Below are positions 11,183 through 22,770 of a stretch of 64,000 bases of DNA, in pieces. Origin of the DNA: Symsagittifera roscoffensis (taxonomy: Eukaryota > Xenacoelomorpha > Acoela > Convolutidae); assembly GCF_963678635.1 (NCBI RefSeq), contig NC_087064.1, forward strand, positions 8,095,671-8,159,670, in the 5' to 3' direction. The translations under genes were made by a program, and so were the position numbers. Position 1 is the stretch's first letter. Each line of letters starts with the position of its first letter. Below the pieces are notes generated by a model. That model saw only the letters and a list, made by a program, of their open reading frames with translations, ran no database searches and was not told the DNA's origin.

Positions 11183-12420
11183 AGTAAAAGTGTGAAAACT
11201 AAAAGAGCATTAGCGTTAGAAAAAGAAAAGTTAAATCTGAAGTATAAAGGGATACATCAACAAACTGACGTAAATACAAAAAAAAATCGAAAAAGTAACA
11301 AGAAAGGCAGTTAGAATGGCCACGAAAGTGAAAGATCCAAAAACATTTGAACAAAAATACAAAACAACCGATGGGAGAAAACTAATTTACACACCACATA
11401 CAGCGTGGGTTCAAAAAAAGGGGCAACAACCACGGTTATTAAGAAACAAGGGTTTTGCATTTGTACCTAACCTAACCCTCTAATATACGGTCCATGTCGT
11501 CCCTCAACACTCAGTGATTATGTGGCATATAAATCCGCCCGGAGAACAGGACCTTGTTTGAGTTTTTTAGATATAGAAAACCCAGGTGCACCAAGACACC
11601 CCATGTTCAAAGAGGACGCGTCAGGATTACCTGTGAAGCTGACATGCAAAGAACAACAAAACAGTCCATCCAAAATGAAGGCAAACGGGAAAAGAACTGG
11701 GGGAAGACCGGCACCAAGAACATCGACAAGAGGAATGGAATTCCAATTGGAAACGAGACGGGAAGATAGTGCCACATCATTGTCATCAAACGATTCGGGA
11801 TCGTCTACGTCAGAAAAAATTGCGCCATCACCAAAAGATTAAACAAAAAGAAAACACCAGATAAGGTGAAACAAAAACAACAACCGACACGAAAATCAGG
11901 CCGGGCCAGATAGTCAGCTCTTTCCAGCGCATTGAGAAATTCCCATCAATTCCCATCAACAAACAATTTTTCGATAAAATCGCCCGCAGATAAAACAACA
12001 AGCGGTCACCTAACATCTACACCAGATCGAAAGCCAAGCTTTAAAAGCTTAATATTAGAAAAGGGGCTTCATGAAAAGTCGCCTGAATATCAGGCGTGCG
12101 TTAAATTCCTAGATGAGATACCACCCAAAGATAGGACAGATACTACTGAGATTGTCGACTTAGTATCCCCTGCAGACAGCCCGGCGAAATCTACGGATAT
12201 AAATGTATTGTCCGTAACAAACTTACAAAATGTGGAGTAAAGAAGAGACGATTTAGAGGAACATCAGGATGAGCAGAACAAAGAAGACCAAATAACAGTA
12301 ACAAAAAAATAGAAATAAAGACAAAAAACTCAGTTCCGTCCTAAGGGGACGTAAAAACTCCGGTCCTAAGGGGACCTAAAACTCTAATTTTTGTTTATTT
12401 ATTGTTTTCACGAGAGGGAA
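11183..12420 (+). other. Post-integrase region of the Ty3/Gypsy fragment, with PPT
   Basis: Several short hydrophilic plus-strand frames (11313-11482, 11522-11842, 11932-12240) lie in the same orientation as integrase and are rich in Lys, Thr, Ser and Pro. They are probably the decayed end of pol or an extra 3' ORF; no domain is recognisable. The region ends in a polypurine tract (AGAGGGAA, 12413-12420) directly against the LTR, the usual plus-strand priming site of LTR elements. CCTAAGGGGAC occurs twice just upstream (near 12340 and 12364). Confidence 0.5.
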
Positions 12421-12660
12421 TGTCATCCGGCCGGATCGGCAAAGTCCTATATATACATTTTATATTGTTAAGCTCACTGTGTTGAGTTGGTCAATTGACC
12501 TTGAAGGTGATCCTAACGAAGAGTTTAGGTTGTATCGTTAGAACATGAATAAAGAGTTTACGAACCAGTTTTTCTATATAAGCTCTCAAACACACTCATT
12601 ATTAGTTCACCAATCCGTTCGCATTCGATATTAACTTTGAGCATACCTCAGGGTATGACA
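12421..12660 (+). mobile_element. 3' LTR of the Ty3/Gypsy fragment (240 bp)
   Basis: It starts TGTCAT and ends ATGACA, giving the TG...CA ends and short terminal inverted repeat typical of LTRs, and it directly follows a polypurine tract. Inside are a TATA-like CCTATATATACA near 12450 and an AATAAA near 12548. No second copy (5' LTR) was found upstream in the window, consistent with 5' truncation. Confidence 0.75.
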
Positions 12661-13130
12661 ACAGTTGGGAGGTCAACTGCACAACTCTACCTGCCTCCAA
12701 AGTGACCTACCACAAAATGTCAAACCCTAGCATGTAAAAATTCTCAAACTTATTTTTGTATTAAAATTTATTTCATACAAATGCGCAAAATGTAATTATT
12801 TTGATTAATTTCTTAATAAAATTTGTATTTTGATGGGCTACAAATTTAACTAATTTGATGTTTTTTCTTTGTTTTTTATTGAATCTGTTATGTAATTGAT
12901 ATAACATTCTATTGTACATTATCTTGTGAAATTATCGTTTTTTTTCTCCCCCATAATTTGGGTGAGGGAAATTGTACGGTTGATCCCAGCTGAGTTCATT
13001 TTGTCACATTATTTAAAAAGCCTTGAGTCCAAACTACTGAATTCAGTATTTTGTTTCATCGCTACCAGTTTGGCCTCGGCCACCAGTTTTTTTTGGGTCC
13101 AGACGACGCCGCCTTGAAGTGGTGGATCCG
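12661..13130. other. No gene recognised
   Basis: AT-rich spacer between the LTR and the first recognisable part of the next LINE. The GC-richer final part may be the LINE's 5' UTR. Confidence 0.45.
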
Positions 13131-13242
13131 ACATTCTGGCTTGCCTGGTTGCAAATGGCGTCAAGCTCCTCCTCCCATGGGTCGGGGAAAGCTCAGAAGT
13201 CTCCGGGTTTTTGGTTACGGAGCGTCTGAAGCCGACCAGGCT

Positions 13243-13500
13243 GCTCCGTCTGCCATACTCACCTTACTCCTAAGTTCCGGCATTAACCCTAACCTCGGTC
13301 CCTACAAATGTTCACCCTGTAACCTAAACATTAGTAGAAACCAAGCCAGTGTCTGGTGCCATATATGTGGCTGGATAGATTTTAAATGCAGTGGCCTCAA
13401 TTTTTTAAATGAACATAACAGAGATTTTTACACCCCCCTTTGCACTTTATTTTACCTCCCCCCGGAACCAAAGCCACATCCACCACCTCTTACCAAGTAA
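13243..13500 (+). pseudogene. LINE 2A-like motif and PHD-like zinc finger
   Basis: A hydrophobic run (ILTLLLSSG) leads into INPNLGP, which matches the 2A ribosome-skipping consensus D-[VI]-E-x-N-P-G-P at several positions; NPGP has become NLGP. Directly after come CSPC...WCHIC...C spacings of a PHD-like finger. Non-LTR elements with 2A sequences ahead of zinc fingers are known, for example CR1-like elements of sea urchins. This copy would not be expected to skip. Confidence 0.55.
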
Positions 13501-13560
13501 CAATTCCCACAAACCAATCCGTGCCCACAACCCCTTCTGCAACCAATTCCCAAACCAAAC

Positions 13561-14230
13561 AATCAAAAGGCATCCTTAGAATCCTCCAGTTTAATTGTAA
13601 GGGAATATCTGGAAAAACTCCTGATATTGCAGCATTCCTAGCCCAGAATGAAAAACATGTAGCCCTATTTCAAGAAACCAAGCTCATGAAACAAAGCTGC
13701 AACCCCTAACTAGGTCCCTTATTCACTATTATTCGAAAAAACAGGCCCAAAGAGGGTGGAGGCCTCTTCATTGCAATACATGATTCCATACAATACGAAG
13801 ATGTAAGTTTAAATACCGACGGTACACAAGAGGCTATGCGTATATCAGTTGTAGCCGGTACGTCGAAATTTCGTATTGGTGATTTTTATATCCCCTTGAT
13901 CTAGTTGTCCCCCCAGTTATATTCCGTCCCTTACTGATCTCCTGGTTCCAGGCGACGCCCTTGTACTTGGGGATGTAAACGCCCATTCTTCCCTCTGGAA
14001 TTCAAACTTAGAAGAAGATCAACGTGGTCAATTACTCTCAAATGAAATTACTGAATCCACTTACGCCCCCCTGAATGATCATACCCAAACTAGAGTACCT
14101 TTTAATTCTTTATCCTCTGATGCACATTTCCCCTCACCTGACATCTCCCTACTACCGCAGAGCCTATTACTTTCTTCGTCCTGACCCCAATTAAATCTCT
14201 AGGCTCCGACCACCTCACCATACTTATCGA
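13561..14230 (+). pseudogene. LINE APE-type endonuclease relic
   Basis: Recognisable pieces in different frames are LRILQFNCKGI at the start, the QETK catalytic Glu motif near 13670, GDVNAHSSLW (the GDFNAH motif) near 13970, and SDHLTI (the SDH catalytic His motif) near 14205. Stops and frameshifts separate them. Confidence 0.65.
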
Positions 14231-14639
14231 ATTACCTCTAGAAAACATCATACACTTTTCTCCGAAAAAGACTTTCATTAACTTCCTCAGGGCTGATTGG
14301 TGGCAATTTACCGAGGAGACTGAGTCGAGTTGCCTTGCCTCGAGGTTTCCTTCTTCAGTTACGGCCGGGGAGAAATTCTTTTGGGATCTGGTACTGAGGG
14401 CAGCACACCACCACATCCCCGCCGGGCGCCACCGCCATTACACCCCGAGTCTTTCTCCAGAGTCAGACTTTCTTGCTGCTGAAAGAGATCTCGGTCGCCA
14501 CAACAATCAGCCCATGAAACCTACCCAGCACTCTCGTTTCACTCATTCCCAATTGAACTCCCAGCTCCTCAATCAGACAGCGAAAGACAAGAGAAATAAA
14601 TGGCGTAAATTCCTCCAGACTTGTGATTACCACACTGGA

Positions 14640-16229
14640 AAACGCCAGAAAACTCTGGAAAGTCGTATTCTCCCTAAACGGATCCAGGCCTGTGGTAGGA
14701 AGTCACTCTATTCAATTTGAATGGAAAACAATCTCGTCAGACACAGACATAGCTAACGCTTTTAATAAACTATTCACAAATGCCAGGATTCATGGGTCAG
14801 ATAAGCTACTCCGGAACACCAGACGCAAAATAGCCAAGCTCACCCTGTTAGATAACCCCACTTTCTCCCCCCTACAAACTAAACAAGCCATAGCGGACAG
14901 CAAATCCTCGCGAGCACTTGGTCGGGATGGCCTTTGGAACTTTCACTTAAGACACCTGGGACCCCTAGCTCTTGAATATTTAACCCTTTCTTTTTAATAT
15001 GTCGCTGTCTGAAAATATTATCCCTCAAATGTGGAAAAATTCTAAGTTAATCCCCCTACCCAAACCCGAAAAGGACCATGAATAATCCACTTCTTATAGG
15101 CCCATCTCTTTACTCTGCTCCGCTGTTAGAGTTTTAGAAAGGCTTATTCATCCTTTTTTAACAAAGTATCTCCCTACCGCCACTCATCAACATGATTTTC
15201 GTCCTTTCCACTCTACCACTACTGCGCTTTCCAAACTAAAATTTTTTGTCACAGACGGTTTTAATCAAAATCCCCCTCCCGTACCGTTCTCGCAACGCTT
15301 GACCTCTCGAAGGCTTTTGACATGGTGTGTCCTCGTACTCTCGTGGAACTAATTTATGACACACCGCTCCCGAGAGGTATTGTTCGTTGGCTGAGTAACT
15401 ACTTGAACGGCCGACAAGCCACCACACTTTTTAACAACCAAGAATCCCCTCACAAAATAGTTCACTGTGGAGTACCCCAGGGCTCTGTTCTTTCTTCCAC
15501 TCTTTTTAATTTTTACGTCCCTGACGCTCCCAAACCCCCCTATAAGGTTCGTCTCTTATCTTACGCTGACGATTTCCATCCCTTTTCCCAAAGCCCTGAT
15601 GTAGAGGCAGCATCTCGATCGTTGAACGACTACCTTCATCATTTTTTAAAACTTTTTCACTTCCAGGAAGTTATGTTTTGCGTCCTCTAAAGGATCAGTT
15701 ACCCTTTTTTCTTCATACAATAAAAATTTTAACAAAACACCCAGTGTAATTTTAAACATTGAACCACTCCCTCTTAACAAAAACCCAAAATTTTTAGGGG
15801 TTATTTTTGACTCAACCTTATGTTTTGCTGCACACTGTAAAAGATCCGCCGACAAGGCCCGCCGCAGGATAGGTGTCCTGAAAGCGTTGGCAGGATCCTC
15901 TTGGGGACAGACAAAAAAAACCCTCGCAGAAATCCCTCCTTCTAAAGTAAATTGTATAGAACTACCCCAGAACTACTCGCTGCAAACTCTCCCAACTCCG
16001 GTCTGATTACAGCCGGCTTTTAAACACATACCTCTCCCGACTAGACAACAAAGTTTCCCCACAATGCCCGGACTGTCACCTAGCACCCCACACTAGTTGC
16101 CACATTTTTAACTGCCCCAAGAATCCAACTGCCCCACTCACTCCCGCAGACCTGTGGCTTAGGCCGGTGGAAGTTGCGAAGTTCCTTAGCCTGGAGACGG
16201 ACGAGCCCAACCCGACCAACGTGGGCTAA
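14640..16229 (+). pseudogene. LINE reverse transcriptase and C-terminal zinc knuckle relic
   Basis: RT motifs include DLSKAFDMV near 15300, GVPQGSVLSSTLF near 15470 and SYADD near 15560, the last with the two catalytic Asp residues kept. The last frame ends with CPDC...H...C and a DLW-FLSLE tail before a stop at 16227-16229, as in many Jockey/CR1-group elements. Multiple frame changes make it non-functional. Confidence 0.7.
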
Positions 16230-16243
16230 TGAAAGAAAGAAAA

Positions 16244-17015
16244 TCAGTTGTTTTTTGGCGTGCATAGACTTCAAAATGATTTCCTAGCTTAGACTTTTCC
16301 CCGAAACAAAATGCAGAATCCACTTACACTTACAGAGAGCAAAAGCGGAATCTGCTGAAAAATTTGATGAATGCGCAAGCAACAAAAACAATTGTGGTAC
16401 CTACTTACAAACTGTTGAAACCATTTTTCTTGCTAATCAGGATTGAACAAAAATGCTTTTTTATAAAAACTTCTTAAATTGAGACTTGCTTATTATAAAA
16501 TTTCGTACAATTGCTTACGTAAAAAAATGCAAGAAAAATTTACGATATGAATTTTTTCATATATGAAAATTTTATTTGACAAGCATTTTTCCATAAACCA
16601 AAAATATATATTTTTTCTGAGCTTTGCTAAATAATGATAGCGAAATTTCACATCTATTTGGCAGTTGAGTTATCATTGTTTTGTTATCATGGTTGATAGT
16701 ATTATCTTTAGTTCATTCATAATACTGTTTGAAAAATTTTTTAGTCAAACATTTAACCAGTCAAAGATCGTGACCTCATTTTTTTCTGACAATTTGAAGT
16801 TTATCTGTCAAAAGAAAGCATTAAAATTTCAAATTTGGACTCGCACAGATTTCTTAGTCAATTTTGCTTATTCTGAATGATAAGTTCGGTCTGAGCTAGG
16901 TTATAGACAAAAATTAACGAGTTTTGCATGCATATTTTTTTGAAAATCGGTTATTTGAGCATGGAAGTAATTTGGCGGCTGCAAGGTGAAAAAAATTCCT
17001 TGAAGATTGGATTAA
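16244..17015. other. No gene recognised
   Basis: AT-rich sequence between the LINE tail and the second copy of the 1.65-kb block. One 71-residue open frame (16665-16880) lacks any recognisable feature. Confidence 0.5.
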
Positions 17016-18664
17016 ATATTTGGAAATTTTCGCAGCAATGATCATAGCTTATCATACATTTGTCGGGTCTTATGCAGGAGATGGCTCAAAATCATTGTTT
17101 CTACACCTCTTGAACTGAAATCAATGTGGTTGAATTTGATTGGCTAATTAGCCAATCAAGTTCCATCGACTTTGTTTGCCATTTAAATTGAAATAATTCT
17201 GCCATTTAAAGCAGATAAAATTATTAGCCGAAGTTTTAGAAAAATTGAATTTTTATTTTGTAAAGCCATTTTATTAAAATTTTCCTGTCTGGGCAAGATT
17301 TCACAAGTAAGTCAAAATTAATAAGATTACTTAACAAAGTTCCACCTTTTCTGAAATTTCGGCTAATATTTTTATCTGCTGGAAAGGTTGATCGAAATGC
17401 ATGACCGTGTAATTTGAATTTGATTGGCTAGATTTACCCAATCAAATTCGATCGCATAACTTCCGGCTTACGCTGTAGAAAAATTGATTTTGGGTCGTTT
17501 AAAGCATAAGAACCCAATTGTCATATATGGAAGTTATATGATAAACATTTTTCAATACACTCCGTGTCTAAAATTGTATGATAATAATTTTTCTTGCATG
17601 AAATTGTAAGAACATATTTTTTTCATGTATGGAGGTCGACCCGGGAATTCTTAAGGGTGCAGATTCCTCTATCCATTCTATGTGTCGAAATAGCTTACGC
17701 AACAATGTATTTGCTCGCAAACTCCGCTGCAAGTTGGCAATTGCATACTCCTTATAAGTGGTTAGCGTTGAACGGTTAGTTTTTTTTGGGTTGTTTATTC
17801 ATTATTAGATACCATAAGGGGATAAACAAAATTATATACATAGACGAGCTTGATAAAAGTTGGCAACTAATGGGAGTCATTCATTCTCATTTCTGAACTT
17901 CGTCTATCTTCGAAACGGTTCTTTTTAGCAGAAAGTATCTCAGAAAAAAGATACAGATATTGGTGACTTCTAAGGTGTAACGCTGGTGAAAAATTGAAGT
18001 AATCAGCAATCAACACTTTTCATTCTTCTTTGGCACAGGGACACTTCTATTTGTAGGAACAATGGCGCAAGACTTCTCTAAGATCAAACCATCTAGTAAT
18101 ATAGCTACAAACTTTAATAGCCTCATTAGAAGAAAAAAGTGGCACTGATGTTGACAGTATGTTACTCGTGCTCTTTAAATCATTGCAGGCTGAATCATTC
18201 GATCATTCATTGCCTGTGAATATGCCAGTTCTGAACAAATTTTTAGCCTTAAAAACAGCAGATTAGCCAAAAATGACCAAGCAAAACATGTTTTGATTCG
18301 TTCAATTCAATCTGATATTTAGCCTGAGACTACACCAACTCTATAAAAGAATCTTAAAAATATGTTATGATTTTTAGTTATGCGCATAATTTTACTGAAT
18401 GTTTGAAATTTTTTTGAGCACCTGGTCGAAAATCGGTGTGCGCGCAGCCATTTGGATCAATTTTTTCTGAGTTGGGAGGGCAAACTGAAGGGCCAAATCA
18501 TTTGTCATTGGCATAACCATAATCGCAATGGCAACTGCGACAGTCGGTGATTACCTCTCGCTGAGATCTTTTAAGTTCTTGATGACATTTCGGGCATCTA
18601 TTTTCCCCTGCTGAAATGTCATGGTTATGATCTCCATGCGTCGCGATCAATTCGTTATTTTCTG
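17016..18664. repeat. End of second unit of the 17-kb tandem duplication
   Basis: Near-identical to 1-1649. Here the sequence runs on past the breakpoint into the remainder of a FLYWCH finger, so this is the ancestral right end of the duplicated segment, which spans 1650-18664 in this unit. Confidence 0.9.
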
Positions 18665-18814
18665 CACTGGCAGATCCTGCACATTTATGCTTTGATATTT
18701 TGAGCAAATCCAATTTTCGGTAAATTTCTTTTTTTTTCGCCTGAAATAAAATTCGTGCCCGAACGCTATAAGAATTGGCTTGTTTTCAGATGAAACTGTG
18801 AATTCGACAGAAAA
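18498..18814 (-). pseudogene. FLYWCH-type zinc-finger domain with a frameshift
   Basis: One minus-strand frame gives the first half of a FLYWCH finger (ILIAFGHEFYFRRKKKK, then ENWIC, the W-x-C ligand). A second frame, entered by a one-base shift near 18685-18695, gives HKCAGSA and then THGDHNHD with the HxH ligands. Joined, the spacing fits W-x-C-x(6-12)-C-x(17-22)-H-x-H. After the finger come CPKC and CRSC pairs and a stop. The frameshift makes it a likely pseudogene unless it is an assembly error. No transposase core was found next to it. Confidence 0.6.
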
Positions 18815-18859
18815 CTCAATCATAATTTGTTTATTGTGTTTGCGTTTGCTTATCACTTG

Positions 18860-21006
18860 AGTACAGTTTAAAGTGACTATCAGAATTTTTTATTTGTCAA
18901 TTTTTTTACGTCAATTTATTATGAAGTAGCACAAGCAGATTTTTTAGTAACCAAAATGATTTAGCGAAAAATCTAATTGAAAATCAATTACGAACTTGTT
19001 GATAACAGCCTAAAGTAACTTAGGAAGCCTCATTTTAGCACGTTTTTTTATGAAGCATGCGTTAATTGCAGGATTAGTTTTGGTGTGATTAGAGTAAAGA
19101 TAAGGAGTTCAAACAGCATTGAAGTTTTAGTATTGATTTGACTAGATGTTAAAATGTACGGTGTTAAACTGGAAAATAGGAGTTGAAATGTTGTGGGTTT
19201 AAAATGTTTAGTTGTGAAATGACTAGGTGTTTAAATGTACGGTGTTAAATTGGCTGGTATAAAATTGTAGGACACTGATTTTCTGAGCTTTCTCAAAGCT
19301 CTTCGATGAAAATTTTGCTCCTTCTTATTGAGAAATCATGCGCTATGCGTCCAAGTTTTTTAGGGTACGTTAGTTCAGAATGCATGTTAAGTAAAGTTGT
19401 ACAAAAAAGACATTTTGGTGGCAAGAGGTTCGAACCCTTGAAGATCCCAGTCATGAAATCAGCCCCTGGGTTTCAATAGAATACCTTTCTTGAACCCTTT
19501 TAACGTTCAATGAATTAATCAGAACCCGCTTGAAAAAACCGACTCTGCTCTATAGTTTTTTCTCCAACCACTCAGATACGCTCCTGCTTTCAGTATTTTT
19601 TATAAGCTAAAAAAATCAAGCTTGACAAAAAATGATTTTTTCGAATGATTTTTTCATGCTCAAATAAAATCAAAACTGACAAAAAGCAAGCCATGATTTT
19701 CTTCCACCAAGTTCTCTAGAAGAAAAATTTTTCTAGTTGTATACTAAATAAACTAGTTTCAATTATTAATTTAACATTTGAACAATAACGTATCAGTTCA
19801 AATAAATTTAAACTCAAAAATTTAAATTTAAAAATTTACAGTTCGAAAATTTAAATTTAAAATAAATTAAATTAAGTCAATGAGTTTAATCGGATGCTTT
19901 ATCATTCTGTAAATCCATCCATTTTGTCTTATTTTTTATGTTTTGCGTTTTGAGGATGTTCAAATTGATTTGAATCGGCTTAAATTGAATATTCACGAAA
20001 AAAATTTCAAAATTTCCTGGAACAACTTGAGTTTTTGAACCTAAAGTGACAGCTCCTAATTGAGTCTGCAAATTCAATATAGAAAATTGCGCTAAAACTG
20101 TTGCCTTTGTATTTGAAGAAATATTGCTTACTAATTGCGGTCAACATTTTTCCTGAGGTGACTGTAACGCTGACGGAAATTTTTTCCTGAGTGCAATTTG
20201 TTTGCACAAAAGTACAGGCAAAAGTAACAAATAATTAAATGCTACATCAAGGCTATGATTGTAATCCCAATGAATTGATTTAAAAGAAGTTTGATGAAGT
20301 TTGTAGGAACTTCAGTAACTCCGAAAACGCCTCCAAACCTTCTGAACAGATTTTATAGGAACTAAAATTGATGGTTTAAATTGATTTATAAAGTTCAAAC
20401 TAGTATCTAATGTGATTATGGTTTACTGATTGAAATTCAAATAAAACTGAGCAGAATCTTAGTTTTGACACAGCGGGTAGCAGTTTTCGTGGACACGTGA
20501 AATTATGCAATAGGAACTCTTCGTTGTAAAAAAGCTAATTTTTGCTGTTTTTTGATTGTGCAAATCAGACCATCGGTACTGTGGTAAAGTGAAGTAAAGC
20601 TTTACTCTTAAATTGAAAATGATTAGTTTCAATGCTTTAATTCAAATGGAAACTGTGTTTTTAACATCATCTGTGGTTTCGTGAACCAGCTTGTCAAACG
20701 TAACTCGGTACGCAAAGCTTAGCAACTAAATACAGAATCTACGCAGCGATCAACACTACGTGACCTTGGCCATTACGTAACAACAAAATATATAATTATA
20801 GATACCAAAATGCGGTCCAAGGTTAGTGTGCAGCAAAGGTTACTTGGTTACTGCACATGCAGTATGTGCTGTACCACAGGTACAAACCGTCAATTTGAAA
20901 CGCAAAAAAAGTTCCATAGATGACTTATGTCCTTGTTGATATTAGTCTAACTCAGATGCTGCTCATTTCAGCATACACAGTTTTTGTGACATTGGATAGC
21001 TGTAAC
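18860..21006. other. No gene recognised
   Basis: AT-rich sequence. It contains a short 81-bp-period repeat (below), a run of AAATTTAAATTT-like low complexity around 19800-19870, and a tRNA B-box-like GGTTCGAACCC near 19427 without a fold. No exon or RNA gene was supported. Confidence 0.5.
19140..19257. repeat. Two-copy short repeat, 81-bp spacing
   Basis: GACTAGATGTTAAAATGTAC and GACTAGGTGTTTAAATGTAC, each followed by GGTGTTAAA and TGG, start about 81 bp apart. The sequence between repeats the TTGTGGGTTTAAAATG theme in degenerate form. No function is evident. Confidence 0.6.
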
Positions 21007-21502
21007 AATCAGTTTTAATTCATGGAAAATCAACGTTGAATTTGTTTAAAACTTACAGACGCGGCACCTTGACCTCAAAAGTATAGACTTTTCCAGGTTT
21101 TCAAGAAGCAACAAGACAGTTAATTTTTTCACAAATGTACTTTCTTAGTAGACTAATTTCACTTTAGTGCCTTTTAATTTGTTTTAATAATACACCGTTG
21201 ACCTAATTTCATGAATTATTCATTAGTATCGAAAATCGAGCCTCAAAATAGTCCTAATAAAGCCCCCATTTTTTGCATTTTGAATAAATGAAAAAACGGT
21301 TAAAATAAAATAATACCAATGTTAGCTTTTGAGCCAATTAAGCAATGAATAGAAACAAAATGATAAGGAAATACGACAAAAGTGTTGTTGCATGTGAGGC
21401 GGAGCTAAGGTCCAGTCCATAATTGTTTTTCATTCATGGCAATAAAATTCAGCGGTTTAGTCAAAAATTGAATCTTTCTCACGCCATATTTGCTAGGGTA
21501 GG

Positions 21503-21705
21503 GCGACAATTCGTAACAGGAGCAATTCGTAACAAGCGAGAATTCATAATAAGGAATTGGCAAGAAGAATACGCTTGCTCCGCTTCGCTTCGCTGCGCTT
21601 ACATCCGGCACGAGAGGAATTTTGCGCGTGAATCAGTGTTCCCAGCTTAATCTACTGTTACGAATTGTCGCTTGTTCCGAATTGTCGCCTGTTACGAATT
21701 GTCGC
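21503..21705. repeat. Foldback element with repeated GCGACAATTCGTAAC ends, unit 1
   Basis: The left end GCGACAATTCGTAACAGG is the exact reverse complement of the right end CCTGTTACGAATTGTCGC. Inside, the same motif recurs: one degenerate copy on the left and two on the right, in opposite orientation. The centre is GC-richer (CTTCGCTTCGCTGCGC). This fits a foldback-type or multi-repeat-TIR MITE of 203 bp with no coding capacity. Confidence 0.7.
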
Positions 21706-22444
21706 TTCACGATTTGTCAGATATGAATGATGTTAATTTCACAGGATACAAAACAACAAGACCACAAATCTGCTCAATAGACTATCACGACCTAATATAT
21801 AACAAAACAAGACTGGTCGTATCAGGGCAAATTTGGTTATAATGAGTTTGGTAACGCAAAAATAAGAAAAAATTGGTTGCCTCAAATCATTGCGAAACAA
21901 TCAATTTAACCGCAAACGCGTAGGGCATCAGTACTTCTGAATTTACATAAAAAATCCAGCCAAAAGTGAGAAAAACTTTATGAAAACTGATTGCTAATTT
22001 TCTCTTACCACATTCAAGCAACACGGTCAGGCGTTTCAATCAAAAATCCCAGCAGATTAATTTTTTAGCTGAAATCACAGAGAAAGTGGAATAATAATTA
22101 GATAAATTAAACAAACCTCATTCAAATTGTCAAATGAATTCAAATCACTTGCGAAATTTTTCCCAGACAAAAAAAGACCAGTAAAATGGCTTCAACAGAG
22201 CATAAGTTTTCTATTTTTGGCCTTTTTGGATAATAATTTTATACGCTTGACATTTTAGTTGAAATGCCGGACAAACAAATTCGTCAATCAGATTCATTCA
22301 CATAAACTTTATTACAATGATTTTGGGCCGTTTACCCGTACCGAACATTTTCTTTATTTCTCACGAGAAATTCTCAACCTTTAACCTAAATATCTGGACG
22401 GAAATTGTTTTTGAATTGCTTATATAATCGAAATGTTTTTTAAA

Positions 22445-22770
22445 AGTTTTTCTTTTCTCATCTATTTTTGATCAGAAATCAGCTTAATCAAGACTATTTC
22501 TAACTAGAAAAAATCTTCCGTGGGACTCAAGCCTCCGACTGCTGGCCAGTTTGATGTGCTATTGGCTAGACCTTATGACCTGAAACATTCAAATAGTTTA
22601 GCAATCTAATGCAAAGTAAATTTTCTTGTAGCAAGTGTTTGATTGAATTGTACTGCTGCGGCTATTTTGTAAACTCAAAGCATTTCTTATCTCATTGCGG
22701 CTGGGAAGTGAGCTGATTTCTGGTTATTATTTCCAAAAATTGTATATTTCTAATGTCATATGAGAAATAA
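22445..22770 (-). repeat. SINE-like repeat with tRNA-like core, unit 1
   Basis: On the minus strand it aligns with 2505-2860 from end to end. The tRNA-like core has an A-box-like GGTCTAGCCAATAGCAC (plus-strand 22556-22572) and a B-box-like GGCTTGAGTCC (22523-22533). It diverges substantially from the 2505 copy, so the family is old. Confidence 0.55.

Larger units (their letters stand above)
13131..16243 (+). mobile_element. Decayed Jockey/CR1-type LINE with 2A-like, PHD, EN and RT relics
   Basis: All domains of a non-LTR retrotransposon appear in order on the plus strand: a Cys-rich PHD-like segment preceded by a 2A-like motif (13255-13420), an APE-type endonuclease (about 13561-14230), a reverse transcriptase (about 14640-15650) and a C-terminal zinc knuckle (16064-16229). 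Frames change repeatedly and stops interrupt every domain, so it is long dead. The 3' end is a short A-rich tail (TGAAAGAAAGAAA). It is close to full length. The clade is judged from domain order and RT motifs and is not certain. Confidence 0.75.

Noticed and set aside
1-18664. The 1.65-kb flanking repeats as LTRs of one giant element
   Set aside because: No TG...CA ends, priming site or polypurine tract at their edges; the break inside a FLYWCH frame fits a tandem duplication.
19380-19470. tRNA gene at GGTTCGAACCC
   Set aside because: Only a T-arm-like piece; no A box or cloverleaf could be built.
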